Shown: in pieces, positions 1 through 12,590 of the stretch | Numbering within the stretch: position 1 is the stretch's first letter | Layout: the number at the start of each line of letters is the position of its first letter | Assembly: GCA_021613375.1 (NCBI GenBank) | Contig: CM038702.1 | Span: 27,449,349-27,513,348 of the forward strand | Direction of reading: 5' to 3' | Source: Megaleporinus macrocephalus | Lineage: Eukaryota; Chordata; Actinopteri; Characiformes; Anostomidae | Length of the DNA: 64,000 bases | Program-made: the position numbers and the translations under genes | Notes under the pieces: model-generated | What the model saw: the letters and a program-made list of their open reading frames with translations, nothing else | Database searches by the model: none | Told to the model about the DNA's origin: nothing

Positions 1-480
1 AAAAGAAGCGTATAGAGCTCTCCAGTGTCACAGTTTTGATGATTTTCTAACAAACATCTTTCTCCAGCAAACACATCAGTCTGTAGCAGGGATGGAATAA
101 GTACTGAAAATCACTAAGAGTACTGAGTACTACTTCAAACTACTTGAGTGATTGCCTAGAGTTTGTTTTTATTAAGTCCACAATCACAATCTGGACATAT
201 TTCTGCATTGATTTGACCATAGCATTTGAAATTATCCAGACAAACAACACTAGAGCAAAACATGACATTATGTGAGTAAAAGTCCTGAGACTGATTGTCA
301 TGTCCTGGCCTTGGGTCAGGCTGCAACCTCAGACTGAGAGTGGAATGTCTCGTCAGACCTGCTGCCAGATCCGACACCATTTAAACCGAAAATGCAAATT
401 TATTTTATTCAAATGTGATGATGGCTTCTGGGAGGAAAAGAAAAAAAAGAAAATAAGAAATAAGGTTAAACATCACCTTT
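1..480. other. non-coding sequence, no gene seen
   Basis: No coding exon, RNA gene or clear repeat boundary can be supported. Bases about 76-165 contain runs of AGTACT-like words that resemble ends of hAT-type fish repeats, but too little is preserved to assign them. Confidence 0.5.
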
Positions 481-755
481 CTCTTGAACACCACCATTCT
501 TCAATATTCTCCAGCAAACCCCAACATTCTCAATTAAACACCATTATTCTCCAATAAAGACCATCCTTCGCCACCAAACACTTTCTTACTCTCCACTGAA
601 CACAATTACTTTTAACCAAACACCAATATTCCCCACCAAACATTCACATTCTCTTAAAGACACCATCCTTTTCCATTTTCCTGAAATACTGTCATTCCTC
701 ACCAAATACCATTACTCTTCACCAAACACCATCAATTCCCAGCAACACCATTACC
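481..755. repeat. degenerate ~20-bp minisatellite
   Basis: About 13 imperfect units with the approximate form TCTCCACCAAACACCATTAT follow one another. Unit length varies from about 18 to 24 bp, and the words CACCAAACACC and ATTCTC recur throughout. The heavy drift between units indicates an old array. It has no coding capacity. Confidence 0.7.
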
Positions 756-2300
756 ATCACTGTAATAGTCTCTCTATAGACTTTATGGTCTAAGATAAAG
801 AACTAAGCAGTGAAATGAACCAATCAGAATGAGAGAGGATCACAGCAGTAATCACACCTGGCCTGGCTGTAATGCTATATAGAATACAGAACACTGAAGC
901 ATACAGCTTCACCATGCTGCTTTTCTCACTTTCTGCTTCTGCCTTCAGTTCACTCCATGACTCCAAACAAACTGCATCTTATGAAACAGGGCAGAGGTTT
1001 CCACAGCAACAGAGAAACGAGGGATGGACATGGAGCGCCTATCGACAGATCTAAAATAAAACTTAAACCAAAATAGACCCCCTGAACCTTTAGCTCTACT
1101 TATGACTACACAGGGCCTTGCTGGAACTTTGTCTGCCTCCACTTTTTAACAAGCTCCCCCGACAATGGCCCGAGGCAGTAAACCCTGACATGCTCACGCT
1201 CCCACTGAAGCTGCGCGAGTCGCATCAGAAGCGACGTAGTGAACTCCTGCAGACTAAAAACTAGACTCGATGCTGAGCAAATGTTCCTGGTAATCAGTGA
1301 TTGCTGTGTTTACTCTTTGATAAGAGTGCGGCAAGCAGAACAATACTTCATTGTGAAGGTGGGTGTCTTAGAACATGGAACATAATTAATGAAATGCATT
1401 AAAGATTAAAAATGCATTATTTAAAGATTACGAAACTACTTCCACAATGCTGATTCTGGCTTTTCGGATAGATTTTACCTTTATTTTTTTTATATAATAG
1501 TTATAGATTTTGGGCTCAAAACACCTAAACACTAACTCACCCTATAGTTATTACATATATTTATTCGATGTTTATTATTAAGACCTGTTGTTTTATTGAT
1601 AAACTGTTAGACTTGCAGAAACACCAGTGAATGAATTTCTTTTCTAGGTTACTAAGCTCTGCTACATCACCTCCACATGCACATGAATAGGACTAAAATG
1701 GTTTGATGTTGCTATGAATAACATTCTTAAATCACCATCTAGAATAACACCCATGTGCAACAGTACAGGGCCTGTTTCCCTGCTTCATTATTTTATAGGA
1801 TACAGCGCTATTACATCAGCTTTGGTTAAATATGTTTCCTCTGTCCTCCCCTAGGGTGAGTAACAGTTTAAAGAGTTTTCACCCCGAGACTCCTATCGGA
1901 CTTGAGCAGAGAGAACTCTTTTGCTGTGCACATTATCTCTGAGATTTAATTAACTTCCTCCTGTGTGGACTGCCTGACCTTTCTGCATGTCAAACTAAAC
2001 CCACAGACACAGCACAGCTAAAGACACTGGCCACACTAAAGTCCAGACTTTTGTTCCACAGCTTCAGGAGATAACCGCAACGAGCTATTGACTTCTCCAG
2101 ACCTCTGTGTTACTGTATGAATAGTCCTTGGTCCATTTTCTCAGGAATGAACAGAATGAAGGCATTTGATTCCACGCATAAAAAAATAAGAAAAAGGGCT
2201 TAATATTCCGAAGCAACTTGGACCAAAACTCTGCACACAAGGAATAAACAGGAAAAACAAAGACGCTCCTCACAAAACAGGCAGAACACTGAGTTGGCTG
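756..2300. other. non-coding sequence, no gene seen
   Basis: Only short ORFs without family resemblance occur here. Bases about 1150-1270 are slightly richer in CpG than their surroundings, but no exon structure or repeat is recognisable. Confidence 0.5.
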
Positions 2301-2322
2301 TTTTTTTTTTTTTTTTTTTTTT
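2301..2322. repeat. poly(T) tract, 22 bases
   Basis: An uninterrupted run of 22 T on the plus strand. It could be the tail of a minus-strand retroposed sequence, but no SINE or LINE body is recognisable beside it. Confidence 0.9.
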
Positions 2323-2798
2323 AATGTAAAGTAAAAGACTGAGAATGAACAGTTTCATTGCTTCATCTATCAGCTGAAAATGTGTGACCACAGTCTGAGT
2401 AGTTGTTGGAAATGCTAGCGTTAGTGTTGCAGTTAAGACCGCTAAAAGAATGGAATGTAAAAATATAAAGGCTGAAATTATGGCTCATTTAGTATTCACT
2501 ACACATAATTCAATGCATGCATTTCAAATAACCTGGGAGCCACTAGCCAGGTGTGTAGGGAAAAAATGTAGGGAAAAAGTGTCCGGTAATTATTTCCAAT
2601 TATGAATTTTAAGTAGAGCTGAAGCTACTGACTGCAAAACTGTCTTTGCAAAATAGACTGCAGATTGATTGTATTATCCTAATATGCATGTTTCAGTGTA
2701 CAGTGTTATCCAAGCTGCTCAGTTTCTCAGCGTGTGTGCTCAGTACCCATTGCACAACGTGTTGTTTTGAAAGAAACATTGCTCATAGCCAGAGTAAG

Positions 2799-3066
2799 GG
2801 CTGTGTTTCACATTCCAACATTTCTCCACTGCACAGCTACCCAGTCCAAGGTAACTGAATTGTTATTAGAATGCTGTTGGAAATCTAGTATGACTGAGGC
2901 TTAACTGTAAATGATGAAGCCAAACACACATGCTGGTGAAAGAAAATTCACAGGAGCTCACCAAAGGCTGAAAGTCTGTAATCTAAAACCCATGGTTAGT
3001 TTCAGGACTATGTTTCATATTCCAGAGATTCTCCACTGCAGAGCTACTCAGTCCGAAATAACTAAT
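2799..3066 (+). repeat. two imperfect direct copies of a ~60-bp segment
   Basis: The segment at about 2799-2857 is repeated imperfectly at about 3003-3062. Both contain TTTCA.ATTCCA, then TCTCCACTGCA, then AGCTAC.CAGTCC, in the same order and spacing. The copies are about 204 bp apart, which suggests an old segmental tandem duplication or two relics of one repeat. Confidence 0.6.
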
Positions 3067-3168
3067 GCAATATAACAAACAGGTGCACATAATTTGCAAT
3101 CAGCTAGGTTGATTAAGTCATGTTGCACTCATTTATCGACTTTAAACGTAAACAATTTGTCTTAATAT

Positions 3169-3210
3169 CAGTCTGACTGTTGCTGTTGACAGTCTGACTG
3201 TTGCTGTTGA
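3169..3210. repeat. perfect 21-bp tandem duplication
   Basis: A 21-bp word starting CAGTCTGACTG and ending GCTGTTGA occurs twice head to tail without a mismatch, so the duplication is recent. Confidence 0.9.
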
Positions 3211-4384
3211 TTTTGTTGTTATAGAACAAAACACATAGAGTGTCTAATACACATGTTATTATCCTTTGGAACTAAAAGGAGAATTGCATGGGACATTTAT
3301 TATGAAGCATTGATATTTCTGCTGATTGCATGTGAATTGCTGGGAATGGTTTGCAGCTATCTGCATTCACAGTGGATTTGTTTGACAGTGAATTCTGTTT
3401 GTTGATATTTAGTAATCATAGAATAAAGTTTAGTGAAGGCATGGAGATTTCAATGTCTATCCTTCTTTAAGACTTATGACCAAGAACTACAGCACTAGCT
3501 AGCACCATATGTTACGAAGCAGAAGACAAGTTAATACTTTCGACGTTTAACAAATTGTGTAGGTTGTTGGGTCATTGTTGCGCTGCTGATATCAACAGTG
3601 ACAACAATGTCTGGTGCAGACGGTCCAGCAGTCCGCAGTGCGTATAAACCAGCCTTAACGCTACTTTAGCCTACCTTTAGCCTACATTGTGAGATGCTCT
3701 GGATAAAGCATCTGGCAAACGCTGCAAATATAATGCAAAAGTTGACCAAAATTAAAAAAGGGGCACAGATAAAATATTGTATTCTCAGTGTTCAAAATAT
3801 GTCCATTAATAAATATCAGCAAATAAAAAACTCAAGATTAGTAGATGAATTTATTAATGGCGTTCCGAATCAAATTCAAACAACATTTAGCTTTATGTAA
3901 TCCCATAATAGACAGTGATATCATCTGATGTTTTTCAAATACCATTTAAACTAAAAACATACAAACATGTTAATGGAATTATATTTATAATAACCTGATC
4001 TACTCATCACCATCTTGTAAAAGTGACCTAGACTTGCTTTATAAAGTGTGAGACCTGTCTCCCAAGGAGACTGCAAAACTGTTCAGCAATTTCTATTATA
4101 GCTCCATTGATTTTTCCTTCACAGGATTTATGTATTGATGTGTAATTTGGGGCTTTCGTCTGAATGAATGGCCGAGATAAAATGTTGTTCAATCAAAGCA
4201 CCTGGTTGTTTGTGTAAGTGGGTAAATAAGAGTTTGATGCTGGGCCTATACAGTATGAACCATTACATTTCGCTGGAGAAAACAAGCTGACTCACTGTGA
4301 GATTATTTTTTTAAGTGCCTCAAAATGGAAAATTGATTTTTAATTCTTTTTAATACATGAGTTTGATGTCATATGTTCCTGATC
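3211..4384. other. non-coding sequence, no gene seen
   Basis: AT-rich sequence with only short, low-information ORFs. No exon, RNA gene or recognisable mobile element was found. Confidence 0.5.
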
Positions 4385-4607
4385 ATGTTTTTTACAGATA
4401 CTGATTCTAATTTTATTTGTGGCATGGAACGAGTTGTGTTTCTGATTCTGATCCCAGTGTTGATCAGAATATTGTTATATTACTGACACTTTAAATTTCC
4501 ACCTTTTTATCTTGATCCTGATTCTGATTGTGATTCTAATGTTAATTCTGAGCATGATGCAGTATGATATTCCATTTTTAATCATGATACAAATTCTGAA
4601 TCTGTTT
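4385..4607. repeat. degenerate GATTCT-type hexanucleotide array, left part
   Basis: The words GATTCT, GATCCTGATTCT, TGATTCTAAT and AATTCTGA recur with heavy drift. The same word set resumes after the transposon fragment at 4608-4750, so this looks like the left half of one interrupted array. Confidence 0.65.
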
Positions 4608-4750
4608 CTTAACCTGACCCATTCTTTCACAAATGTTAGTAGAGCAGTCTGCATGCCATACTCGGTTTTATACACCTTGTTTATATAGTGATTGGAACAC
4701 CTGAATTCAATGACTTGGATGGGTGAGTGAATATTTCTGGCAATATAGTA
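4608..4750 (-). mobile_element. Tc1/mariner-like transposon, terminal fragment
   Basis: About 140 bp correspond to the 5' untranslated end and terminal inverted repeat of a common fish Tc1-like element read on the minus strand. The diagnostic right end is GGGTGAGTGAATATTTCTGG followed by CAATATAGTA. The same family appears in a longer copy at 63040-64000, which runs off the window before this segment would be reached. The fragment has only the start of the element, so it is a truncated insertion or deletion remnant. Family placement rests on remembered resemblance. Confidence 0.75.
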
Positions 4751-4985
4751 TATATATGAATTCTGTTTCTGATCTTGATCTTATATCTGAATGTATATCT
4801 TGATTCTACTTGTGATACTTGATTTTAAGACTGATCTTGATCTTAATTCTGGTTTTAATTTTAAAATTCATGCTAACCCTGATCCTAATTCTGATTCAGA
4901 CTCCTTTGCTGATTCTTATCTTTATCCTAATTGTGACTGAGATTCAAATCTGATTCTAATTATAAATGATTTTGGTTTCTGCTAT
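4751..4985. repeat. degenerate GATTCT-type hexanucleotide array, right part
   Basis: After a short TA run, the words TGATCTTGATCTTA, TTGATTCTA, GATCCTAATTCTGATTC and CTGATTCTAAT recur as in the left part at 4385-4607. Confidence 0.65.
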
Positions 4986-5505
4986 ATGGAATCTAATAGT
5001 AGACAGATTTAAACACTTTTTCATCCCGGCAGGCCATGTGCTCTCCATCAGTGGAAAAATGTGAAGAATGCTGCTGCACCTGAGCCCTGAGCTGCGCTGC
5101 TGTCTGCACTGAAGAACCCTGCAGTTACTGCGTTGGGCTGCTTTTCAAAGAGGAATAACCTGATATCACAGCTGTTTTCCACACAGTGTAATAGCCCCAT
5201 ATAATCTGTCCTTTCCATTTAAGAGATGCTACACAGAAAGAATTATTGAGAAAATTCTTCAGTGGAAACGAGCCTGTCTGCTTTATCGGTGCTGTTTCTA
5301 AGCCAAACACTCCAGTAGAGTTTTAGATGAGTTTATAGTAGTGTAGAATAGTAGCCTACAGTCACATTCTGAAAGATACTCATCAAAAAATATAGTGAAA
5401 TCAGTTATACACATATTTCAGGTTATTTCAAGATATTTTTATTTTTCAATAACTTTCAATAAATCTCTAAGAAAAAAATACAAATAAAGTGTTGGAATTA
5501 GAAAT

Positions 5506-5507
<2 letters not shown>
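4986..5507. other. non-coding sequence, no gene seen
   Basis: No exon or repeat family recognised. Bases 5080-5130 contain clustered CTGC words, not enough to call anything. Confidence 0.5.

Positions 5508-5579
<72 letters not shown>
5508..5579. repeat. (AT)n microsatellite, ~72 bp
   Basis: An uninterrupted alternation of T and A over about 36 dinucleotides. Confidence 0.95.
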
Positions 5580-5580
<1 letters not shown>

Positions 5581-6619
5581 TACATTTTGATTATTTTACT
5601 TGCTAAGAAATGTTGTGACTTGGCATTTATGAGCTCAACACTGTAAAGAAAAGAAAGTGCAAAAAGTCAATGTATGGGCTGCTTTCAAATTTGGAGATAT
5701 TTGAACTTAATAGGTTTCTGGGCATAAAACACAAATTCTTGTTCTGCTAACCAAATTCAACTAAACATTTTAAGGCAGCCCAAATATTAACTGCATGTTT
5801 TCAGTTTATATATATATATATATATTTTTTTTTTAACAGTGTTCAGCACCAATTACTAGTAAATAAAGTTAATTAATACAAACTTTTTATATGGATGTTT
5901 TTCTTTAACACATGGAGAAAATTGAAAGTGCAGATTCTTAACTTTAATTTATATAACATATGTGTTTGCACATAGAACAGGAAATATATTCTTCTTCTTT
6001 ATATTATTATTATTATATAAACCTTTTTATCATTATATTTATTTTTTATTATGATCTGAACCCAATGAATACTGATCACTGATATGTGTACTGTCTTGTT
6101 TTGCTGAAAGAAAAAAATAAACTGTTTTGGCTGATTTTTTCATTTTAGAAAACTGAATTTGTCCATATAGAATGTAAACTGAAGCAGTATTTAATGCTTT
6201 TATGTAATTATTTTTAAAATTACAATTAATATCATTAAAATATAATAGCAAATAATATAATGTAAGACTTGGAATAGGGCCTTCTGTGCAGGTAACACTT
6301 GTGCATCATGCTAATTATATGCTATTTTTATATATTTTTTATGTTTCTGCTATCTAGAACCTGAAAATGCAAAAATGTAATAAAACAAAGAACTGCACAT
6401 TTATGGGAAATTTACACCCCAGTAACTACATAATAAAGTAACTGCTTAGAGGTTGTCAGTTGTGATTGTTTTTATATGGCGTGAAACTTTTGAAACCTCC
6501 AGCTGTCAGGATTTTACAAGGTCACATCTCTGCAAACAAGCAATTACTGAAACACCACCAGATGCTTAAATGTGTAAAAGTACAGTTTTAACTCGATTGT
6601 AATAAAAAACGTAACCAGA

Positions 6620-6620
<1 letters not shown>
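5580..6620. other. AT-rich non-coding sequence
   Basis: Very AT-rich with short TA runs (for example 5811-5826). No gene, RNA or transposon remnant was recognised. Confidence 0.55.
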
Positions 6621-6686
<66 letters not shown>

Positions 6687-6867
6687 CGAGAAAGAGACAA
6701 AGAGAGAGAGTGAGAGAAACAGAAAGAAAGAGATGGACAGAGAGAGTGAGAGAGAGCAAGACACAGACAAAAAAGAGAGAAAGAGAGCAAGAGAGAGAGA
6801 CAGAAAGAGAGAGAGTGAGAGAAACCAAAAGAGACAGACAGAGAGAGTGAGAGAGAGAGAGAGAAAC

Positions 6868-6898
<31 letters not shown>

Positions 6899-7015
6899 AA
6901 GAGAGAGAGAGAAACTGAAAGACAGAGACAGACAGAGTGAGAGAGAGCAAGAGACAGACAGAAAAGAGAGAAAGAGAGAAACAGACAGACAGAGAGAGAG
7001 AGAAAGAAAGAGAGC

Positions 7016-7063
<48 letters not shown>
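6621..7063. repeat. (GA)n microsatellite with degenerate GACAGA-rich core
   Basis: About 440 bp of nearly pure purine on the plus strand. Clean (GA)n blocks flank a core of mixed GAGAGA, GACAGA, GAAAGA and GAGTGA words. The long Ser/Leu-rich minus-strand ORFs here are artefacts of low complexity. Confidence 0.95.
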
Positions 7064-7065
<2 letters not shown>

Positions 7066-7559
7066 TTTGAATCAATGTCCTCTCATGGTGTAAATAAACC
7101 AAAGCAGAGTGGTTGACCCTCTTGTTCATGACTAGCTGATGCTACACACTGCAGTGTTAGAGAAGCTAATTCTGCTAATTAGTAAGAGATCACTCAGGGT
7201 CAGGGACACATCGTCCAGAGCAATGTGGAAGTGATTAGAATCTAAAAGAGACCAAATTGAAAAAATCACATCCAATTACCATCCTGTAACACATACACAC
7301 ACACACTGCTCACAGTGTCCCCCAGGGCTTCATCAGCGCTGGATAAACGGGCCTCGTTCCGCTACTGTCCGGGAGGAACGCCAGCTGATGCTCCGTGAGG
7401 TTCAGTTCAACACCTCACCTGATTTCTTCTATTTTTGCTAATTTGTCACATTAAAATGTTAAGAGAGACACCACAAGGACACACCACGCTTTTAAATGAT
7501 CATACATTTAATCTATTTAAAACCTCTATCACCCATAGAGAAACAGTTTCTCCCCTAAA
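7064..7559. other. non-coding sequence, no gene seen
   Basis: Contains a short CACA run at about 7291-7305. Bases 7310-7400 are locally GC-richer, without a recognisable exon. Confidence 0.45.
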
Positions 7560-8225
7560 GCCAATAACTGGTTGTCGGCAGTAACAGCTTTGCCATAACC
7601 TGTGGAGAGTCTTTTACATCACCATGAAGAATATTTGACTCTTCTTTGCAGAAATGTTTTAATTTGGCTACTTATGGTTTTGCCAAAGCATCTTAATGAG
7701 ACTCAAGCTTGGACTCCGCAAACTTTTTTAGTTTAGTTGGAGCCGTTTAGAGGTGGAGTTGTTTGTGCACATTGGATCATAGTCCTACTGCATAACCCAA
7801 CTGCACTTAAGCTTTAGATCACAGGTTAACTGATGGGTTAGCATTCTTCTTCAGAATTTTCTGATAGAGAGCTGAATTCATGGTTCCATCAATTATGACA
7901 AGTTGTACATGTTCAGCAGAAGCAAAGCAGCCCCAGACCATCACAGTACTACTACTAGTTTTACTGTTGGCATGATATTCTTATGGTGGTACTCACAGCA
8001 CTAGCTTTAGACCAGATGTAACAGAATATTTGACAGAATATTATCCCAAAAGTCTTGGAGGGGTTGTCTAGATGTTTTCGGACAAATGTGAGACAAGTGT
8101 CTGTGTTGTTTTCGGTCAGCAGTGGTTGTGGCTTGCCACTCTGGATGCTATGGTCGCCCAGCGTCTTCCAGCGTATTCTTGTTAATGACCTCCAAAAGGC
8201 ATACAGTTAAGGATGACACATTTCC
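7560..8225 (-). pseudogene. Tc1/mariner-like transposase relic (element A)
   Basis: Read on the minus strand, 7830-8000 translates in pieces to the central Tc1 transposase segment with motifs VMVWGCFASAE and IDGTMNSALYQKI. Farther left, 7570-7780 matches the antisense C-terminal part around the conserved cysteine and histidine-rich stretch of this fish family. Farther right, 8050-8180 matches its N-terminal half. Stops and frameshifts break every frame, and segments are missing, so no protein can be made. The intact enzyme family is a DDE cut-and-paste transposase of about 340 residues. The right limit is where similarity switches to a second element. I infer the family from motifs, and the name of the subfamily is not assigned. 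Confidence 0.85.
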
Positions 8226-8637
8226 TCTGTGTTTTAGGCAAAAAATATTTTTTTATTTTCATTGTTTACATTTTCAAAATGATCTACCCATATGCTTAAT
8301 GGTTGGTTCTGTTCCTGAAATTTTTCTCCAAGCATGTCTTTGCTTATTGCAGCCAAAGAATTAAATTTTAACCTCATCTGTCCACAGGATGAACAAAATG
8401 CATCAGGCTTGTTCTTTTGCAAACTTTTGACGTTAATTTTGTGGTGAGGACGCAGGAGAGGTTTTCTTCTGATGACTTGGCTTGTACAAAACCAAAATAA
8501 TACACTGATATTGCTTAAAATGTCAAAAAGTGTGCTTCATATTTAACTTTATGGCCTTTGGAGATCTTCAACTTGCTTAACTGTATACAGTAACTGTAAT
8601 TTTGATCAGGGGTGCCCAAACTTTTCCATGCCACTGA
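8226..8637 (-). pseudogene. second Tc1-like relic with terminal inverted repeat (element B)
   Basis: A different Tc1-like family abuts element A. On the minus strand, 8340-8400 can be read as a TDEVK-type first catalytic aspartate region. Positions 8405-8480 carry the antisense of the adjacent helical part. The right end GGGGTGCCCAAACTTTTCCA at about 8608-8627 is the terminal inverted repeat of a very common fish element. Frames are broken and the remainder of the element is missing on the left, so it is truncated at the junction with element A. Confidence 0.75.
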
Positions 8638-8946
8638 ATATTATTAAACACATGCATGTGTAAAAATGTTTGATAGTCAACATATTTTAGCTTCACTCAA
8701 CACCCTCATTTGACCAGTGTAGTAAATTCTGATAATCCTGAACATGCAATGAAGTTTGCTTTGTTTAAGCCTGAAAAGTGTAACTTAACAGTTAGTACTA
8801 TTAAAAACTGTGATGTCATTACACCAGTGATGTAATGAATCAATGGCTCCTAATCGCTGATGACACCAAGAAGAGAACCACAGGTGAAGGATTTTTTGAA
8901 CAATTTGCAACAAGCGGCTTAAATTTTTACTTTCCTCTGTGATAAT
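8638..8946. other. non-coding sequence, no gene seen
   Basis: No exon or repeat recognised in this interval between transposon remnants. Confidence 0.45.
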
Positions 8947-9145
8947 CAGTGTTGGGAAGGTTACTTTTAAAATGTATTTGACTGCAGAATACAAAATGCA
9001 TGTCCTAAAACATCATTTGTAAAGTACTCTGTTAGATTACTTAATGCAAGTAATGTATTCTAAATACTTTGGAATACTTCAACATTGTCTTACATTTTAA
9101 AACAGTATGAATGTGGCAATCACACCCTGCTTACTTAAGAAGAAT
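8947..9145 (+). mobile_element. hAT-like non-autonomous element, left end
   Basis: It begins CAGTGTTGGGAAGGTTACTT, the terminal sequence of an abundant fish hAT-type repeat, and continues with the typical TACTC/GATTAC words. The right end is not recognised; sequence rich in GCTAGC and GCTAA words continues to about 9550 and may be internal to the same element. Confidence 0.6.
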
Positions 9146-11857
9146 ATATGTTGTGTTCTTTTACTGTAGCAACTAGCTGAAGAGTTTTCCTGAATGTATA
9201 GTTTGCTGTATAAGGGTAAAGAGTATAAGGGTATGTAAACACTACATTTTTTTTTCTGAAAACGAAAGAACAAAAAAGACCCAATATTTTTTCCACAGCA
9301 GTTAGCTGGCTGTAGCTGGAGAAGCCTACCACCGTATTACTTGTCTTGTTCATTGTTCAGTGGAAGCTCTGCCATAAAGCAATACCCTAAAACCACTATG
9401 CTAGCTACGTCGCATCTTATCTAACGCTAACACAGTGTGCAGAAACATTTAATCATGCCTTACACATGAATGCCAGGAACAGCCTATATTGTCTGTAAAC
9501 TTGGGACCACATTAAATCTGATGTTAGCTAATGCTAAATTAACTAATAGCTAAATTACGAATGAACAGTCTCTATTATGCATGGGCATCTGACATCCTAT
9601 CTAGCGTTTGTTAGCACATAGAGGATAGACAGTTCGACTAAGTAGGCAGCTATCTATAACTATAAAGAGTTTGGATAGCCAAGCTAAGCTAACCAATAAG
9701 CTGCAGACCAAAAAAAGGAAATCAGACATACAGACCCCCAAATCATCTGGCTCCTCACCTGTTGTCTTCTTTGTTGTTTCCATGATGTTAGTTTAATAAT
9801 CATTTGGTCAGTGACTAGTCAACTTCAAGCTTATAGTGTCATCACTGAGCAGTAAAGTTAACAAACTGATTAGTGGACCGGTCTGTGCAACCCAAAATAT
9901 CTACTATGCATTATTTATTACATTATTTAGAGAATACTAAGAATTATTTAGTATCTATTTAATATTTTTTTTAGTATCTATCATGTAACAAATGTGTATT
10001 GGAGCCTGTGTGGAGTATTAATGGGGGAAATTAAATTTTAAAACTATTTTAATATATAACATATAGAAATAAATGTAAATGTATATATAAATTATGCTAG
10101 ACATGTTGAACATCTTCACAGTAACTGCTTCTTCTGGGTTTGCAGTTGTTCACCCCAACGTTTAATTCACCTTCTCTGACATTTTAAACACAGCTTTAAT
10201 ATAAACTCGCTCCTGCTCTGACTGCATCAGCAGCCGTGGTGGTTTTGGACAGGATGGAAGCCAAGGCCAGCAGAGTGATGAAAAGCGCTGGTGATGTTTT
10301 GGAGGAAACGGATACAGAGCTGAAACCAGAGGTTTTTAGTTTTGACCTTGAAAGATTTACCCACAAACCCACAGTGCCTGAGCTATAGTACAGTTACCGC
10401 AGCGCTAGAGACGGAGAGAGACACAGTCCAAAAACTGGACTCATTCACAAAACCCTTTATTCCCCAAATTCTGCCCCTCCTGCAGACACGATAATTGTTT
10501 ATTTATAGTAATTTCTTGGTACATTATCTGCCTGAAATTTGATGCTCACTTTTCAAATACAAGCCATTCCAAATGTTAAGTTTAACCTGCTTGCTCCACA
10601 ACAACAAGAAACTTATTAGTTTATTAGAATTAGTCTGTAGCTGTTGTAATTAGTGTTTAGCAGTTAGCATTTTGGTTACATTGTTTTGTGCTGGTACAAT
10701 CTAAACGATGCTATATGTGATGTCTGGCACATTTTCGTGAACATGTAGCTCACTGGTAGTTTCACAGACGCTTGCTCTCACACATGCATATTTGCCCAAA
10801 CGCTGATTATTGCTGTGCTGCTGCCTTCTTGCGGAAAGTTCACTCCTCTGCCTCTGCATGCTCTGACTAGTACCTCAAAGTAAAGCACACTTATAGTTCT
10901 TTGCTCTCTCTTAGCAGCATTTATTCATTATTCAGTTTTTTATTTTAAAGGTAAATTTGATGTTTAAAGTTATTTCTGGCTGTGTGGATTGGTTTTGCAG
11001 AAAGAAACATTTATAAGCTCTTTAAACTGTAACTGTTTGAGGTTGGAATCCTTTTGTGTATATAAATATATTTTCTGTATATAAAACAAGCCGTTACACA
11101 TCTTGATGTTTTATTACCAAAAATATGATGCATTCTTCAGTAGCATGAGCTTGTTTGAATGACTATAAACTGCACACTTGTTACACCTTTATGTTACATC
11201 ATTTATTAGGGTTTAAACATAGGGTTCATTTTCCATCACAAATGTTTGGTAATGTAGGCATTTTTAACTTCAAAAGACACATAAATGCACAATTATGATG
11301 CAGGAACTTGCAAGAAAGAATCGCAACGCATGCACCGTAATTAAATATGCAACATGTGTCTTAAAATCAACAGTACAGAAAAACAGCTTAATGATTAATA
11401 CAGCATACATACATACATCCATATATTTGGTTCTCTTTGTTTATAAGCATGGCTTGAACCTGTAAGTGGCAGCTCAGGTGTGTTATCACATGTCACACGC
11501 TGTAAGGGCCTCTTCTTTCTGTTTATTTTTGCTTTCTGCAGTCGCTGGGGAACCCACAGAAATGAGTGACACGTTCTCTCTCCTGCATTCCTCACCTGTC
11601 CTCCAGTGTTTTTCCTAAAGCTAACAGCTCATCCTAACAGCAAACAAGAATTCAAACATACTCACCTCGTAAAACCTCCAGGATGTTTACACTGGAAAAC
11701 CTTACTTGTCAAAACATAAGCAAACTAGGGACCAATCAACTGCAACCTGCGTGGCTGTGTGAGCTATCTTAAATATTTGTTTTTAGATATTTACAATATT
11801 TTTACTAAACCTGTGTGCAGCTGTGTAACAGATGAAGAAACAAGTGTACAGCAGCTA
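9146..11857. other. non-coding sequence, no gene seen
   Basis: No convincing exon. Bases 9805-9895 (CAGTGACTAGTCAACTT ... GGTCTGTGCAACCC) resemble another fish dispersed repeat. Positions 10210-10400 have a long low-quality open stretch without family resemblance. Otherwise nothing recognisable. Confidence 0.45.
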
Positions 11858-12590
11858 CAGTGCTTTCCACAAATATTGGCACCCCTGGTAAACATGACCA
11901 ACACTCAATCTACACACACTGCTGCTAATTTTCCATAAAAAAAATATATAAACAGAATTTAAATCTTTTTTTTGTTGTTGTTTAATAATTTTGGAATAAA
12001 CCAAATCCTACTATGAAATGAGTTTTTTGTTAAATCTATACATGTGACAATAACGGCTGTGGCAGTTGGGCTTCCAGTTTATTCCTGCTGGTACTTGATG
12101 CAGTCTGTGATAAACTGTTCAGAGCTTTTGGAAGAAAAGCAGCCACAGAAGATCACAGATCCACCACCAGTGGGGGTGCTTAACAGTGGGGGTGAGATAC
12201 TTTTCTGCACAGCTGTCTTTGTTTCTACACTAAATCCAGCTTTTGTAGCCAAAAATGTTCACTGAGAGTTTCAGAAGCATCTGGCAGACTGTACGGGCTA
12301 GAGTTTGTTGATGGCTCCTGAAAGCAGTGGTCATGTTGTGGTGTCTTATTGTAGTTTGGGAAACATTCTGATCCAAAGAACTAACTAATGTCCGCAGGTC
12401 TCCAGCTTATGATGCCTGGAGATTCTTTAGTGGCACATTCCCGCTGTATTCTCTGGTCTTTAACTGAATTTGTGTGTTACTTCATATTTATACCCCACTG
12501 AGACAAGACGTTACAGCTGATCATTTAAGTGTTCCATAGCACTAAAGTGAACTTCAGAAATATGAAAGACTTTTCACATAAATTTAAGAA
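11858..12590 (-). pseudogene. Tc1/mariner-like deletion derivative
   Basis: The left end follows a TA dinucleotide and reads CAGTGCTTTCCACAAATATT then GGCACCCCTGG, the terminal repeat of a fish Tc1-like family. On the minus strand, 12070-12450 corresponds to the transposase middle part: sequence around a tyrosine/glutamine-rich helix, then the segment preceding the first catalytic aspartate, then the DNA-binding part. Frames are disrupted and the 5' portion is heavily reduced. The right end is fuzzy. Confidence 0.7.

Noticed and set aside
6544..7129. Ser/Leu-rich ORFs up to 187 residues
   Set aside because: Translation of a (GA)n array; low complexity with several frames open.
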